A stretch of DNA of 64,000 nt from Bacteroidales bacterium (GTDB lineage: Bacteria; Bacteroidota; Bacteroidia; Bacteroidales; P3): contig JAEDJL010000004.1 in the NCBI GenBank assembly GCA_016296345.1, forward strand, positions 1 through 64,000, in the 5' to 3' direction. The translations under genes were made by a program, and so were the position numbers. Positions 7,956 to 17,549 of this stretch are shown here, in pieces (the first letter of the stretch is position 1; each line of letters starts with the position of its first letter). The notes under the pieces were generated by a model. That model was given only the letters and a program-made list of their open reading frames with translations, did no database searches and had not been told where the DNA came from.

Positions 7956-10900
7956 CTATCGTGCAATGATTAGTTTTTGTGTCTGAATGCTATTTGACGA
8001 GCGTACACAGAGAAGATAAACTCCCGACGGCAAAAAGTCGGTGTTTATTGTCATGCTTTGTCCCTCGGCTTTGACCTCCGATAGTTTTTCTCCCGTAAGC
8101 GAGAAGACAAATACCGTGCTGCCTGCTTCCAATCCTCCTATTTCCACGGTGGTGTTTGCAGGGTTGGGATAGATGCTGAGAGTGCTTTGGCTTGCTGCTT
8201 CCAAGCCTGACATTGTTGTCTGCATAGGGATTGCAAGGTCATCTATCCATGCAGCGTCCGAACCGTAGGCAGAAGAGTAGTCTTTGGAGTATTCAAACTT
8301 CAAAACATGGCTTCCTGCAGGGATTACAAACTGCTTAAACTGCCATGAAGTGTTGGTTGTTCCCGAAAGAGACACCTTTTCTTCTTCGTCTATGTAGAAC
8401 TTGAAGAAGTCATAGTTGCTTTCAGAAGATACTTTGACGTAGAAAGAGACCGTGTCCGGCGAAGAGGTCGAAAGCGAAATGGTAAACGCCGAAGCCTGAT
8501 TGTCGCTTATCGATGCCGAACGCAAAGAGTAAGTACCTTGATGTGAAGTGGAATTGTCGATAATCCAAGGGTGTGAAGCATTGTTTTCAAATACTTGTGG
8601 CACAAGTGCGTCTTCAAAGTCGAAAGCATTGTCAAAGCCTGCAATGGTTATGAGTTTGGTTTGAGAATATGCTCCCAAGGTGTGAGTTACTGCAAATGTT
8701 ATACTGTCGCCTTGGCTCAATGTGCAGTCGAAATACTCGCTCAAAGATTGGTCGGGAGCAATGGCTGCAATTTGTCGCTGTGTGTCTTGTCCGAAAGAGA
8801 GGTTTGCCGACCTGCTTTCAATGCTCAATGTTCCTTGTTCGGAAGGGATTGCTCCAAGGTTGGCAAGGGTTACCTTGATTTGGTCTCCCGATTGCGAGCT
8901 GACAAGCTCTGCCAAAGTAATATCTGTCTGTGGTGCTTCGACAAGGGTGCTTACGGTCTTTGTGGTGCTGTATTCGTCGGAGCTGATTGCAAACACGGTA
9001 TTGATGCGGCTATTGTTTTCCAAAGCGGCATGGGTTCTGATTTCAAAGGCTCTTGCAGCCGTATGGACTTGTTCGCAAGCTATCTCGCCCAAATTGACAT
9101 GATATTCGCTCAACACATCGAATGCCTCGTTCCACTCTATGTTTACTCTTGTATTGTGGAGGGTTGCGTTGCCCACATTGTTCACATCGAAATGGACATA
9201 GTAGGTTTGGTCGGGCTGCAACTTCTCTACAAATTGTTCGGTGAGGGTGTTTTCAAATTTTACGTTGCCAAAGGACAAGTAAGGTTGGTTTGCAGATATG
9301 ACGGGTATCGTTTCGATGAGCGGTTTGTAGAATTGGTTGGTCAAAACTATGGTTACCTCGCTCATATCTTCCGTTATCGAGAAAGTCAAGTGTACACTTC
9401 CGGAAGCATCTGCCTGAGAGGCTGCAAGGAGTGTTCCGTTGCTGCTGATGCCGACGTATGTGTATGGCGGCAGATTTGAAAGAGAAAGTTCTTCGTCGGA
9501 CATTGCTATCTCGGAAGGAAGATTGACCTCGAAAGTTCTGCCAACTCCTGCGTATGGAACAAGAGAAGGGTCTCCCATAAGGTTGTAAACCTCCCAATAG
9601 TAGTTCTTTCGGCTTGAAGAGGAAGCCTCGACTGCCAAGTTGCCTGCCTGAACCATCTGTCCTGCTGTGGTGTACCATTTGTTAAAAGTTTCGGAATGAG
9701 TGTGAAAGAACCTGTCGTAGGCTCCGAGTGCCGACGAAGAGTAGTTTGGTTGCACGGTCGGGGTCTTTGCTCCCACCGACCAGTAGAAGTCTTCATACCA
9801 ATAGGTGTAGTTGCTTCCTCCAATCACTGCCACAGCTCCCTTGTCGGCTGCTCTTATGAGGCTTTCGGCAAAGCAGGTAGTCTCGTCATACTTGCTCGAC
9901 AAGCAGCAGTTGTTGATAAACAAGCCGGCTTTGCCCGTGTTGGTTGAGGAATTGACATCGCTTCTCAAATATGAAGGCGAATACCAGCCGTCTTCGTCGC
10001 AGTGAGCCGAGTAGTTCACCCAGCCTTGTCCCTGATTGATTTGCTGTTTTATTGTAGAAGAGTAGCTTCCCGAGGCAGGGTTGTAGTAAATTGTGGTATC
10101 CAAGCCGTCAAAGTATTGTTTGACGTAATTCATCTGTCCGTTTACGCAGGTTGGTGCAGGCGATGAGGTTTCTTTTCCTGCAACAAGGAGTATGCGATTG
10201 AGGAAGCTGTCGTCTTCAAATTGGTACTTCTCGTAAGCAATTGTCTTTGCCACTATTGCCTGCATCTGAGCTTCGGTAGTTGCAGAGAAACGTCCGTAGA
10301 ACACATCGGGCAACATATCTCCCGTATATTCGGCATAGTATAAATCGGTCGGGTGAGAAGAGCCTGTTCCTGCATAGTTGCCCGAAAATGTCGGCACTTG
10401 TGCAACGTCTCCGCACAAAAGAAGATAGTCGGCAGCCGGATTGTCTTCGGTGGCATTGTCCCACACAGATTGCAGATAAGACTTTATTGCAGAAGATGTT
10501 GTACCTATGACATCGGTATAAAGACACTCTACTTCAAAGCCCTGCATTGTCTTCCACTCTACAAAGGGTTGCAAAGCCTGCTCAAAGGTTCTGTTTGAGA
10601 CAATGAGCATCTTGTAGGGACGATTGACGTTTGTTGTGTTCACACTTGCCGAAATGTTTTTCGGATTGAGTGTTTTGGTCGCAAAAAAGCCCGATGCAGC
10701 ACAGTTGTTCTTTGTTCTGAATTGTGCGGTTTTGGTATAGTCGGGATTGACAAAGCTGATTTTGTATTCGATTTGCGATGCCAACTCGATTTTATCGTTC
10801 GCAGGGTCATATCTCAACGGCGAAACGCTCACTCTTGCAAGCCTCACTCCGTTCATTATTCCCAAGACTTCGACGCTTACTCTTTGGGTTTGTCCGTAGC

Positions 10901-11336
10901 CGTTTCGATTGTAGTACGAAGGGTTCATCGAAAAGGCAACTTCTTCGTTTTGTTTGGATTGGCTGAATTGCTTTGGTGCAATCTTCACTCCTTTTTCCAA
11001 ATCAAATTCTCTGAGTTGCGACACCTTCTCTTCGACCACTATGTCTTGACAAAAAGGTATTTCGATAAAATAAGAACACACAGGCAGTGCAGCATCTCCG
11101 ACCTTTTCGACGCTTGTGAAGCTATCTCCCATGTCTATGGTGAAGAACTCTCTGCCGCTTATGGTCTGTTTGTGCAGTTCTACAAACGAAAATGTTTGAG
11201 ACACAACCAAATCGGTCAAACTCTCCTTGATTTTTGGTTGCGAGTTCTCGTCCTGACTTTTTCCTACCAATACTTGTCCGAATGTGCTGTAAAAGCAAGC
11301 TATGGCAAGCATCAAAAATGCAAGTTTTCTCTTCAT
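7956..11336 (-). CDS. Gingipain-like C25 cysteine peptidase, type IX secreted
   Basis: This 1126-residue protein starts with a signal peptide (MKRKLAFLMLAIACFYSTFG). A propeptide-like region runs to about 235. The C25 catalytic domain spans roughly 240-610, with the catalytic His at 445 (NYSAHCDEDGW) and Cys at 477 or 478 (FINNCCLSSKYD); these positions closely parallel lysine gingipain. Immunoglobulin-like and jelly-roll segments follow. The last 74 residues (LSIYPNPANTTVEI... to QTQKLIIAR) are a type A sorting domain of the type IX secretion system. I infer export across the outer membrane and surface attachment; substrate preference cannot be read. PorU-like sortase is an alternative, but the cleavable-type sorting tail favours a cargo protease. 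It leads the DUF4271-hemD-rnpA-yidD run. Confidence 0.9.
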   Translation of the reverse strand: MKRKLAFLMLAIACFYSTFGQVLVGKSQDENSQPKIKESLTDLVVSQTFSFVELHKQTISGREFFTIDMGDSFTSVEKVGDAALPVCSYFIEIPFCQDIVVEEKVSQLREFDLEKGVKIAPKQFSQSKQNEEVAFSMNPSYYNRNGYGQTQRVSVEVLGIMNGVRLARVSVSPLRYDPANDKIELASQIEYKISFVNPDYTKTAQFRTKNNCAASGFFATKTLNPKNISASVNTTNVNRPYKMLIVSNRTFEQALQPFVEWKTMQGFEVECLYTDVIGTTSSAIKSYLQSVWDNATEDNPAADYLLLCGDVAQVPTFSGNYAGTGSSHPTDLYYAEYTGDMLPDVFYGRFSATTEAQMQAIVAKTIAYEKYQFEDDSFLNRILLVAGKETSSPAPTCVNGQMNYVKQYFDGLDTTIYYNPASGSYSSTIKQQINQGQGWVNYSAHCDEDGWYSPSYLRSDVNSSTNTGKAGLFINNCCLSSKYDETTCFAESLIRAADKGAVAVIGGSNYTYWYEDFYWSVGAKTPTVQPNYSSSALGAYDRFFHTHSETFNKWYTTAGQMVQAGNLAVEASSSSRKNYYWEVYNLMGDPSLVPYAGVGRTFEVNLPSEIAMSDEELSLSNLPPYTYVGISSNGTLLAASQADASGSVHLTFSITEDMSEVTIVLTNQFYKPLIETIPVISANQPYLSFGNVKFENTLTEQFVEKLQPDQTYYVHFDVNNVGNATLHNTRVNIEWNEAFDVLSEYHVNLGEIACEQVHTAARAFEIRTHAALENNSRINTVFAISSDEYSTTKTVSTLVEAPQTDITLAELVSSQSGDQIKVTLANLGAIPSEQGTLSIESRSANLSFGQDTQRQIAAIAPDQSLSEYFDCTLSQGDSITFAVTHTLGAYSQTKLITIAGFDNAFDFEDALVPQVFENNASHPWIIDNSTSHQGTYSLRSASISDNQASAFTISLSTSSPDTVSFYVKVSSESNYDFFKFYIDEEEKVSLSGTTNTSWQFKQFVIPAGSHVLKFEYSKDYSSAYGSDAAWIDDLAIPMQTTMSGLEAASQSTLSIYPNPANTTVEIGGLEAGSTVFVFSLTGEKLSEVKAEGQSMTINTDFLPSGVYLLCVRSSNSIQTQKLIIAR

Positions 11337-11435
11337 GTACTATAATGTTTTTGCAAAAATCAACTTGCGAAATTACAAAAACATCACAAATAGCCGACAC
11401 TCTGTTTGCAAAAAACTTGTTTTTCTGCTCGCGGG

Positions 11436-11526
11436 AGACACCTCTTTCGAGTGTTTTTTTTCTTTCTACGAACTTTTCTCCCCCTTTAGGGGGGAGAAGT
11501 AGAAAGAAAAAAAACACGAGGTGTCT
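11436..11526. repeat. Long imperfect inverted repeat (91 bases)
   Basis: The arms are AGACACCTC (11436-11444) with GAGGTGTCT (11518-11526), then an 18-base perfect segment (11451-11468 with 11500-11517), then TTCTCCCCC (11476-11484) with GGGGGAGAA (11490-11498). That is 36 paired bases with a 6-base bulge in the left arm. It lies between the sigma factor stop and the C25 peptidase start. A second small hairpin (ATTCTTT/AAAGAAT, 11536-11553) follows. It may terminate the sigma factor transcript, or be a remnant of a small mobile element. The rest of the gap 11337-11628 shows nothing clear. Confidence 0.8.
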
Positions 11527-11628
11527 GAGAAAAAAATTCTTTCTACAAAGAATCTTGGAAAATTCTCTGAGTATCAAAGCATTTTGATAAAGTATCAAAG
11601 TGTTTTGTTTTGCAAGGGCTTTGCTGCA

Positions 11629-12135
11629 CTAACGAGAGCTTCCTCCAAGGCTGCTCATCAGCTTTCGTCTTGCAAGAAAAATCCGACTTTTCACAGTGCC
11701 TATGGAAATCATGAACTTGTCTGCAATTTCCTGATACTTGTAACCTTGGTTTATCATCTCAAAAGGAATGCGTTGTTCGTCGGGAAGTGTGGATATTGCA
11801 GCTTTGATATTTTGATAATGCAAATCGTGGTCTGCACCAATCGGACACACTCCGCTTTCGGAATTGAAAACCGAAATCAGATTTTCGCTTTCAATCAGAC
11901 TTCGTTCCCTTCTGCCACGTCGATAGTTGTTGATAAAGGTGTTTTTCATGATTGTAAACAACCACGCTTTGATGTTGGTGTCTTGGTTGAACGACTCCTT
12001 GTGCAGAAGTGCTTTCAAAAACGTTTCTTGCACCAAGTCATTTGCCTCTTCTCTGTTGTTGGTGAGCGAAAGAGCGAAGTAATCCAAACCCTTTTGCTCT
12101 TTTACCAAACTTTCTTCAAAATTCCAATTTTTCAT
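11629..12135 (-). CDS. ECF-type RNA polymerase sigma factor
   Basis: This 168-residue protein has region 2 near residues 20-85 (FALSLTNNREEANDLVQETFLKAL, then NIKAWLFTIMKNTFINNYRR) and region 4 near 105-165 (LPDEQRIPFEMINQGYKYQEIADKFMISIGTVKSRIFLARRKL, with its helix-turn-helix). It directs RNA polymerase to a special promoter set. No anti-sigma (FecR-like) gene is adjacent, so its signal is unknown. It is divergent from the DPP11-like gene across a 340-base gap. Confidence 0.9.
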   Translation of the reverse strand: MKNWNFEESLVKEQKGLDYFALSLTNNREEANDLVQETFLKALLHKESFNQDTNIKAWLFTIMKNTFINNYRRGRRERSLIESENLISVFNSESGVCPIGADHDLHYQNIKAAISTLPDEQRIPFEMINQGYKYQEIADKFMISIGTVKSRIFLARRKLMSSLGGSSR

Positions 12136-12475
12136 AAGCTCTCATTTTTTAATTACAATGTCAGATGCACAAATCACAAAGGCATATCATGCAAGCTGTT
12201 TGCAAAGCCGATTTTTGTTGTGCAGCCGCTTCATACCCTCTATATCTCAAAAAACATACCAAAGCTCTCCGAAGAAGTGAAAACAATGCAAGATTTGCAG
12301 CTTAATTATTTGATATTCAAAAGAAAAGAATTGCAAAAGATTTCTCTCTCTCAAAGAGTGCAAAGAGCAAAACTCCCACAAAAAAGGACAAAGCGACAAA
12401 AAACTTTCGCAAAAATGGAATTTAATGCTCATTATTTGCTAAATTTGCAGGCAATTCAAAAAATTAGTCATCGGA
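12136..12475. other. Divergent intergenic region
   Basis: This 340-base AT-rich gap lies between the sigma factor (minus) and the S46 peptidase (plus). The only clear element is TAAATTTGC at 12440-12448, a -7 type box for the peptidase, with no good TTTG at the expected distance. I see no convincing promoter for the sigma factor and no gene. Confidence 0.6.
12440..12448 (+). promoter_or_regulatory. -7 box TAAATTTGC before the S46 peptidase
   Basis: A perfect TAnnTTTGC match ends 27 bases before the start codon. The upstream TTTG element is weak or absent at the usual 19-base spacing. Confidence 0.5.
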
Positions 12476-14647
12476 ATGAAAAGGATTTTTACAACTATCG
12501 TTGCAACAGTGTTTTTGGTGTGCAACGTTCTTGCCGACGAAGGTATGTGGTTACCTTTGCTAATCGGTCAAAGACAGGCAGATATGCAACAAAACGGAAT
12601 GAGAATAAGTGCTGACGACATTTACAGTGTCAATCATGCTTCTCTGAAAGATGCGGTTGTTTTGTTCGGAAGCGGTTGCACGGGAGAATTTGTGTCCGGC
12701 GAAGGTTTGCTTTTGACCAACCACCACTGCGGTTACAGCTATATCGTTTCGCACAGCACTGTCGAGGCAGACTATCTGACAAATGGTTTCTGGGCTTCGG
12801 ACAGGCAGTCGGAGCTTCCTTGCAAGGGCTTGACTGTTACGCTTTTGGTCTATATGAAAGACGTAACCGACGAGGTGTTGAAAGGAGTTGAAAGCACTAT
12901 GAGCGAACAAGAACGCGAGCAAGTGATTGAACGCAATATAGAGCAGGTGAAAAAAGAGGCTGTGAAGAACACTCACTACACTGCAACGATAAAGCCGTTT
13001 TACTATGGCAATCAATACTTTATGTATGTGAACGAAGTATTCAGAGATGTCCGCCTTGTGGGAGCGCCTCCGAGCAACATAGGCAAGTTTGGCGGCGACA
13101 CCGACAACTGGATGTGGCCACGTCATACGGGAGATTTCTCTATGTTCAGAGTGTATGCAGGCAAGGACAACAAGCCTAATGATTACAGTCCGGACAATGT
13201 GCCATATACCCCTAAGAAACACTTGGCAATCAACCTCAAAGGAGTAAGTGAGGGAGACTTTACCTTTGTTTTCGGATACCCGGGAACGACCAAGCAATTC
13301 CTTACGAGCGATGCCGTAAATTTTGTCCAAAATATGGAAGACCCTCTCAGAATTAAGATGAGGACAATCCGCTTGGACGTCTATAACAGAGCGATGAACA
13401 ACTCTGCCGCACAACGATTGAGATATGCTTCCAAGGTTGCATCGATTGCCAACGGTTGGAAGAAGTGGCAGGGAGAAGTGAAAGGTTTGCAACGACTTGG
13501 AGCAGTAGAGCAAAAGCAAGAAAGAGAAAAACAATTCGCCGTTTGGGCTGCTCAAACGCCCGAAAGACAAAAACAATACGGCGGATTGCTGCCCGAGTTT
13601 CAAAGGGTTTATGCTCAGTCGGAAGATGCTCGTCTTGCCTTCATTTACATCACCGAAGGTCTGCTCGCTTCCGACCTTTCGCAATATGCTTTCAGAGGAA
13701 TTGAACTTGCACGTCTGTCAAACGATGCTGCCAACAGCGACGAAGAACTATCGAAAACTGCAAACAATCTCTACAACTCTCTTTGCAAGCTGTTTGCCAA
13801 CGACTACGACAACCACAAGCAGGTAGATAAAGAGATTTTCGCAAAAACAATGTCGGTATTTTACGAAGACTTTGGCAAACAGCACTACCCTTGGATTGGA
13901 GACATGATTGCAAAGTCGAAGTTCAAAGACAACCCCGAGGCTTTCTTTGCAGACATATACGAGAAATCTATATTTGCAAACGACAAGAGTGCCAAAAAGA
14001 TTTTCGAGAAATACAACCGCAAGAATGCAAAGAAGATAATGGCAGACCCTGTGGTGGCAATCATTGACGGCATTACGAAAGACCATTCGGAAAATCATGC
14101 AGCTCTTGTGGAACAGGCTGCAGAGAAAACCGACAGTCTTTATCGCCATTATGTTGCCGGTATTATGGAGATGAACCCTCAAAAAGACTTCTTCCCGGAT
14201 GCAAACCTCACATTGAGAGTTACCTACGGCAAAGTAAAGTCTTTTGAACCAATGGACGGCGTTGTCTATAAGCCATACACCACCATAGAGGGCATAATGG
14301 AGAAAGAAAATCCGCAAATCTATGACTATGTGGTGGAAAAGAAGTTGAAAGAACTTTACAACAAAAAAGACTACGGCATTTATGCGAACAAAAACGGAGA
14401 GTTGCCCGTTGCATTCATTGCAAGCAACCACACAACAGGAGGCAATTCGGGCAGTCCCGTACTCGATGCCGACGGTAACCTTGTGGGTATCAACTTCGAC
14501 CGCAACTGGGAGGGAACAATGAGCGATATAATGTACGACCCTTCTCGTTGCAGGAATATTTCGTTAGACATTCGTTACTGTCTGTTCATCATCGACAAGT
14601 TTGCAGGAGCAAAACACTTAGTGGAAGAAATGACAATCTTGAAATAA
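12476..14647 (+). CDS. S46 dipeptidyl-peptidase, DPP11-like (acidic specificity)
   Basis: This 723-residue protein has a signal peptide (MKRIFTTIVATVFLVCNVLA). Serine triad residues are visible: His84 in TNHHCGY, Asp220 in PRHTGDFSMFRVYAG, and Ser658 in GGNSGSPVLD. S46 enzymes cut dipeptides from the N-termini of peptides in the periplasm, feeding peptide-using anaerobes. The specificity position in NFDRNWEGTMSDI is Arg676. In this family Arg there marks DPP11 (Asp/Glu at P1), while Gly marks DPP7. Assignment to S46 is secure; acidic specificity is inferred from that residue. pheT follows by 16 bases. Confidence 0.93.
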   Translation: MKRIFTTIVATVFLVCNVLADEGMWLPLLIGQRQADMQQNGMRISADDIYSVNHASLKDAVVLFGSGCTGEFVSGEGLLLTNHHCGYSYIVSHSTVEADYLTNGFWASDRQSELPCKGLTVTLLVYMKDVTDEVLKGVESTMSEQEREQVIERNIEQVKKEAVKNTHYTATIKPFYYGNQYFMYVNEVFRDVRLVGAPPSNIGKFGGDTDNWMWPRHTGDFSMFRVYAGKDNKPNDYSPDNVPYTPKKHLAINLKGVSEGDFTFVFGYPGTTKQFLTSDAVNFVQNMEDPLRIKMRTIRLDVYNRAMNNSAAQRLRYASKVASIANGWKKWQGEVKGLQRLGAVEQKQEREKQFAVWAAQTPERQKQYGGLLPEFQRVYAQSEDARLAFIYITEGLLASDLSQYAFRGIELARLSNDAANSDEELSKTANNLYNSLCKLFANDYDNHKQVDKEIFAKTMSVFYEDFGKQHYPWIGDMIAKSKFKDNPEAFFADIYEKSIFANDKSAKKIFEKYNRKNAKKIMADPVVAIIDGITKDHSENHAALVEQAAEKTDSLYRHYVAGIMEMNPQKDFFPDANLTLRVTYGKVKSFEPMDGVVYKPYTTIEGIMEKENPQIYDYVVEKKLKELYNKKDYGIYANKNGELPVAFIASNHTTGGNSGSPVLDADGNLVGINFDRNWEGTMSDIMYDPSRCRNISLDIRYCLFIIDKFAGAKHLVEEMTILK

Positions 14648-14663
14648 ACATAACAACAAGCAA

Positions 14664-17129
14664 ATGAAAATATCATATAACTGGCTGAAAGAGTATTTGG
14701 ATATAGAAATATCAGCCGAAAAAGTAGCAGAATTATTGACTTTCGGTGGTTTGGAAGTCGAAGATGTAGAAACGGTTGAAACAATCAAGGGTGGATTGAA
14801 GAATTATGTCGTTGGCAAGGTGCTGACCTGCGAAATGCACCCCAATTCCGACCACCTTCACATAACAACCGTCGATGTGGGAACAGCCGAACCTCTGCAC
14901 ATTGTGTGCGGAGCGCCCAACGTTGCGGCAGGTCAAAAGGTTGTGGTTGCAAAAATCGGAGCAAAGGTTTATACTTCGGACGATGAGTGCTTCGAGATAA
15001 AGCGTTCAAAGCTCAGAGGCGAATTGAGCGAGGGCATGATTTGCTCCGAAAAAGAGCTTTGCCTTAGCGAGAACAACGACGGTATAATGGTGTTGGACGA
15101 AAGTGCTGTTGCAGGCACTCCTGCCAAAGAGTTTTTCGGCATAAAGGAAGACTACATATTTGAAATCGGTCTTACGGCAAACCGTTCCGATGCCACATCT
15201 CACATAGGCGTGGCAAGAGACTTGGCAGCTTTGTTGAAAGCTCAGCTGAACGAGAACAAAAACCTCAAAGTCCCTCAGGTAGATAGCTTTGCAACCGAAA
15301 GCAACGAAAATGACGACATAGAGATTAAAATAGATACCGACTTGTGCAAACGCTATTCGGCAGTTACGATAAGCGGAGTAAAGGTTGCAGACTCGCCTCA
15401 GTGGTTGGCTGACAGACTTCGAGTTATCGGCATACGCCCTATCAACAACATTGTCGATGTTACAAATTATGTTCTAATGGAATGCGGACAGCCTTTGCAC
15501 GCATTTGATTTGAGCCACATAGATGGCAGACGCATAGAGGTAAAGACCGTTGCCGAGGGAACAAAGTTTACAACCTTGGACGGAGTTGAACGAGAGCTTA
15601 ACGGCAAAGAGGCAATGGTGTGCAACGCCGACAGACCTATGTGTATGGGAGGCATTTACGGAGGAGCCGACTCGGGAGTGAGCAACACGACAACCGACAT
15701 TCTTATCGAGAGTGCTTACTTTGACCCTGTTGTGATAAGAAAGGCTGCAAAATATCACACTCTCAAAACAGATGCTTCGTTCAGATATGAGCGTGGAGCA
15801 GACCCTAACATCACTGTATATGCACTAAAAAGAGCTGCGATGTTGATTAAAGAACTTGCAGGCGGCACTATATCTTCTCAAATCAAGGACGTATATCCCG
15901 AAACAATCGCTCCTGTGAGAATACAGCTCGATTATGCGGCAATGGACCGCCTCGTTGGAAAACAAATCGACAGAGTGTTGGTGCAAAACATCTTGAACTA
16001 CCTCAACATAGAGACAACAGACTGCACCGAAGAGGGATTGGTTGCCATTGTTCCGACAAACAAGGTAGATGTTACCCGTCCTTGCGACTTGATTGAGGAA
16101 ATCCTCCGCATTTACGGCTACAACAATGTGGAGATTTCGGACACTGTCAAGAGCTGCATCTCACAAAGTCCCAAGCCCGACCCCGAACAGGTACAGAACT
16201 TGGTGTCGGACTATTTGGCATCGAACGGTTTTAACGAGGCAATGAACAATTCTCTCACCAAGGTGGCATACTATGAGAACAACAGCGACTTTCCTCAGGA
16301 AGAATCGGTCATGGTGTTGAACGCTTTGAGCAAGGACTTGGGTCAAATGAGACAAACACTGCTCTACGGATTGTTAGAAACAATCGGATACAACATCAAC
16401 CGTCAGACTTCCGACCTTCGCTTGTTTGAATTTGGCAACTACTACAAGAAAAATATCGAAAACTTCGAGAGCGACAACATAACAAAACGCTACAATCAAA
16501 ACAAGCGTCTGTCGATGGTTACAACTGGCAAGAGCATCGAGACTTGGCAGGCAAAAAGAGTGGCAACAGATTTCTACTACTTGAAAAACATCTTCTCGAA
16601 CATTCTTTCGCTCCTTCGTATCGACACTTCGAGACTTGTGAGCGAACAGATAAGCAACGGATTTTATCAATACGCATTGTCATTCAAAAACAAGGAGAAC
16701 AAAAAGACCGTTTCCACCATAGGAATGCTCAAACCTGCGGTATGCAAGAAGTTCGGCATCAAACAAGAGGTATTCTTTGCCGATGTAGATTGGGATTTAA
16801 TCATGAGAATGCTTCCTTCAAAGAGCGTAAGATATGAAGAGATTTCAAAGTTTCCCGAGGTGAGAAGAGACTTGGCGTTGGTTTTGGACAAGGAGATAAC
16901 CTTTGCTCAAATCGAACAGATTGCAATGCAAACCGAAAAGAAGTTGTTGAAGTCGGTGTCTTTGTTTGACGTGTATCAAAGCGACAAACTGCCCGAAGGA
17001 AAGAAACAATATGCTATTGCTCTTACCTTGCAGGACAAAGAGAAGACCCTTACCGACAAACAAATCGATGCCATAGTTCAAAAACTCCTCAAAGCCTTTG
17101 AACAAAAGGCAGGAGCAACATTGCGATAG
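14664..17129 (+). CDS. pheT: Phenylalanyl-tRNA synthetase beta subunit
   Basis: This full-length 821-residue protein begins MKISYNWLKEYLDIEISAEK, then has a tRNA-binding (EMAP-II-like) domain near 40-150 (GKVLTCEMHPNSDHLHI, IVCGAPNVAAGQKV). B3/B4 and B5 domains follow, then the catalytic-core-like domain, and a C-terminal FDX-ACB anticodon-binding domain (KFPEVRRDLALVLDKE... to the end). With PheS (57966-58997) it charges tRNA-Phe. The two genes are about 41 kb apart, as is usual in Bacteroidota. A small unknown gene starts 3 bases after the stop. Confidence 0.97.
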   Translation: MKISYNWLKEYLDIEISAEKVAELLTFGGLEVEDVETVETIKGGLKNYVVGKVLTCEMHPNSDHLHITTVDVGTAEPLHIVCGAPNVAAGQKVVVAKIGAKVYTSDDECFEIKRSKLRGELSEGMICSEKELCLSENNDGIMVLDESAVAGTPAKEFFGIKEDYIFEIGLTANRSDATSHIGVARDLAALLKAQLNENKNLKVPQVDSFATESNENDDIEIKIDTDLCKRYSAVTISGVKVADSPQWLADRLRVIGIRPINNIVDVTNYVLMECGQPLHAFDLSHIDGRRIEVKTVAEGTKFTTLDGVERELNGKEAMVCNADRPMCMGGIYGGADSGVSNTTTDILIESAYFDPVVIRKAAKYHTLKTDASFRYERGADPNITVYALKRAAMLIKELAGGTISSQIKDVYPETIAPVRIQLDYAAMDRLVGKQIDRVLVQNILNYLNIETTDCTEEGLVAIVPTNKVDVTRPCDLIEEILRIYGYNNVEISDTVKSCISQSPKPDPEQVQNLVSDYLASNGFNEAMNNSLTKVAYYENNSDFPQEESVMVLNALSKDLGQMRQTLLYGLLETIGYNINRQTSDLRLFEFGNYYKKNIENFESDNITKRYNQNKRLSMVTTGKSIETWQAKRVATDFYYLKNIFSNILSLLRIDTSRLVSEQISNGFYQYALSFKNKENKKTVSTIGMLKPAVCKKFGIKQEVFFADVDWDLIMRMLPSKSVRYEEISKFPEVRRDLALVLDKEITFAQIEQIAMQTEKKLLKSVSLFDVYQSDKLPEGKKQYAIALTLQDKEKTLTDKQIDAIVQKLLKAFEQKAGATLR

Positions 17130-17132
17130 GTC

Positions 17133-17549
17133 ATGAAATCGTTAGTAAACTACGACATCAAGATTTTAATAGCACTATTGGAGTCATTGAAGTGCAACAA
17201 AAAGTTTTTCAAGTTTCTTTTGGAAAACGGCTATCCCGAACTTGCTGCATGGAGCAATGCTGTTTTGGGAGACGAGGCTGCACTTCACTGGCTCTTTGAC
17301 AACGGTTACGGAGAACTCGGCGTGCTTAGCAATGCCATTGACGGCGAAAAGAAAGCCGTGCAGTGGGTCATGCTCAGCCAAGATGAGTTTATGATAAATT
17401 TTTCTGCCGCATGCAGAAAAGAACCCGACGGAATGAAATGGTTGGAAGAGAAAGAACTCGAAATATTCATTCAGATGGTTTATCGCATACGGGTGATATT
17501 GGAATTACAAATCAAAGATCAATTATTTTGGTACAGATGGAAAGGCTGA
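17133..17549 (+). CDS. Small protein with two 25-residue repeats, unknown function
   Basis: I do not recognise this 138-residue protein. Residues 30-54 and 55-79 are an internal tandem repeat sharing the pattern NGY.EL...SNA..G...A..W(L/V). The N-terminus is helical and the C-terminal 40 residues are amphipathic. There is no signal peptide. It starts 3 bases after pheT and its last codons overlap the next gene by 13 bases, so translation of the three is probably coupled. Confidence 0.75.
   Translation: MKSLVNYDIKILIALLESLKCNKKFFKFLLENGYPELAAWSNAVLGDEAALHWLFDNGYGELGVLSNAIDGEKKAVQWVMLSQDEFMINFSAACRKEPDGMKWLEEKELEIFIQMVYRIRVILELQIKDQLFWYRWKG

Noticed and set aside
8595..9479. 294-codon plus-strand frame
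   Set aside because: Antisense to the C25 peptidase, which has clear catalytic motifs; composition is Cys-rich shadow sequence.
11521..12615. 364-codon plus-strand frame
   Set aside because: Lies opposite the sigma factor and runs into the S46 peptidase in another frame; no domain or start context.
12560..13684. 374-codon minus-strand frame
   Set aside because: Antisense shadow of the S46 peptidase, whose triad and signal peptide are clear.
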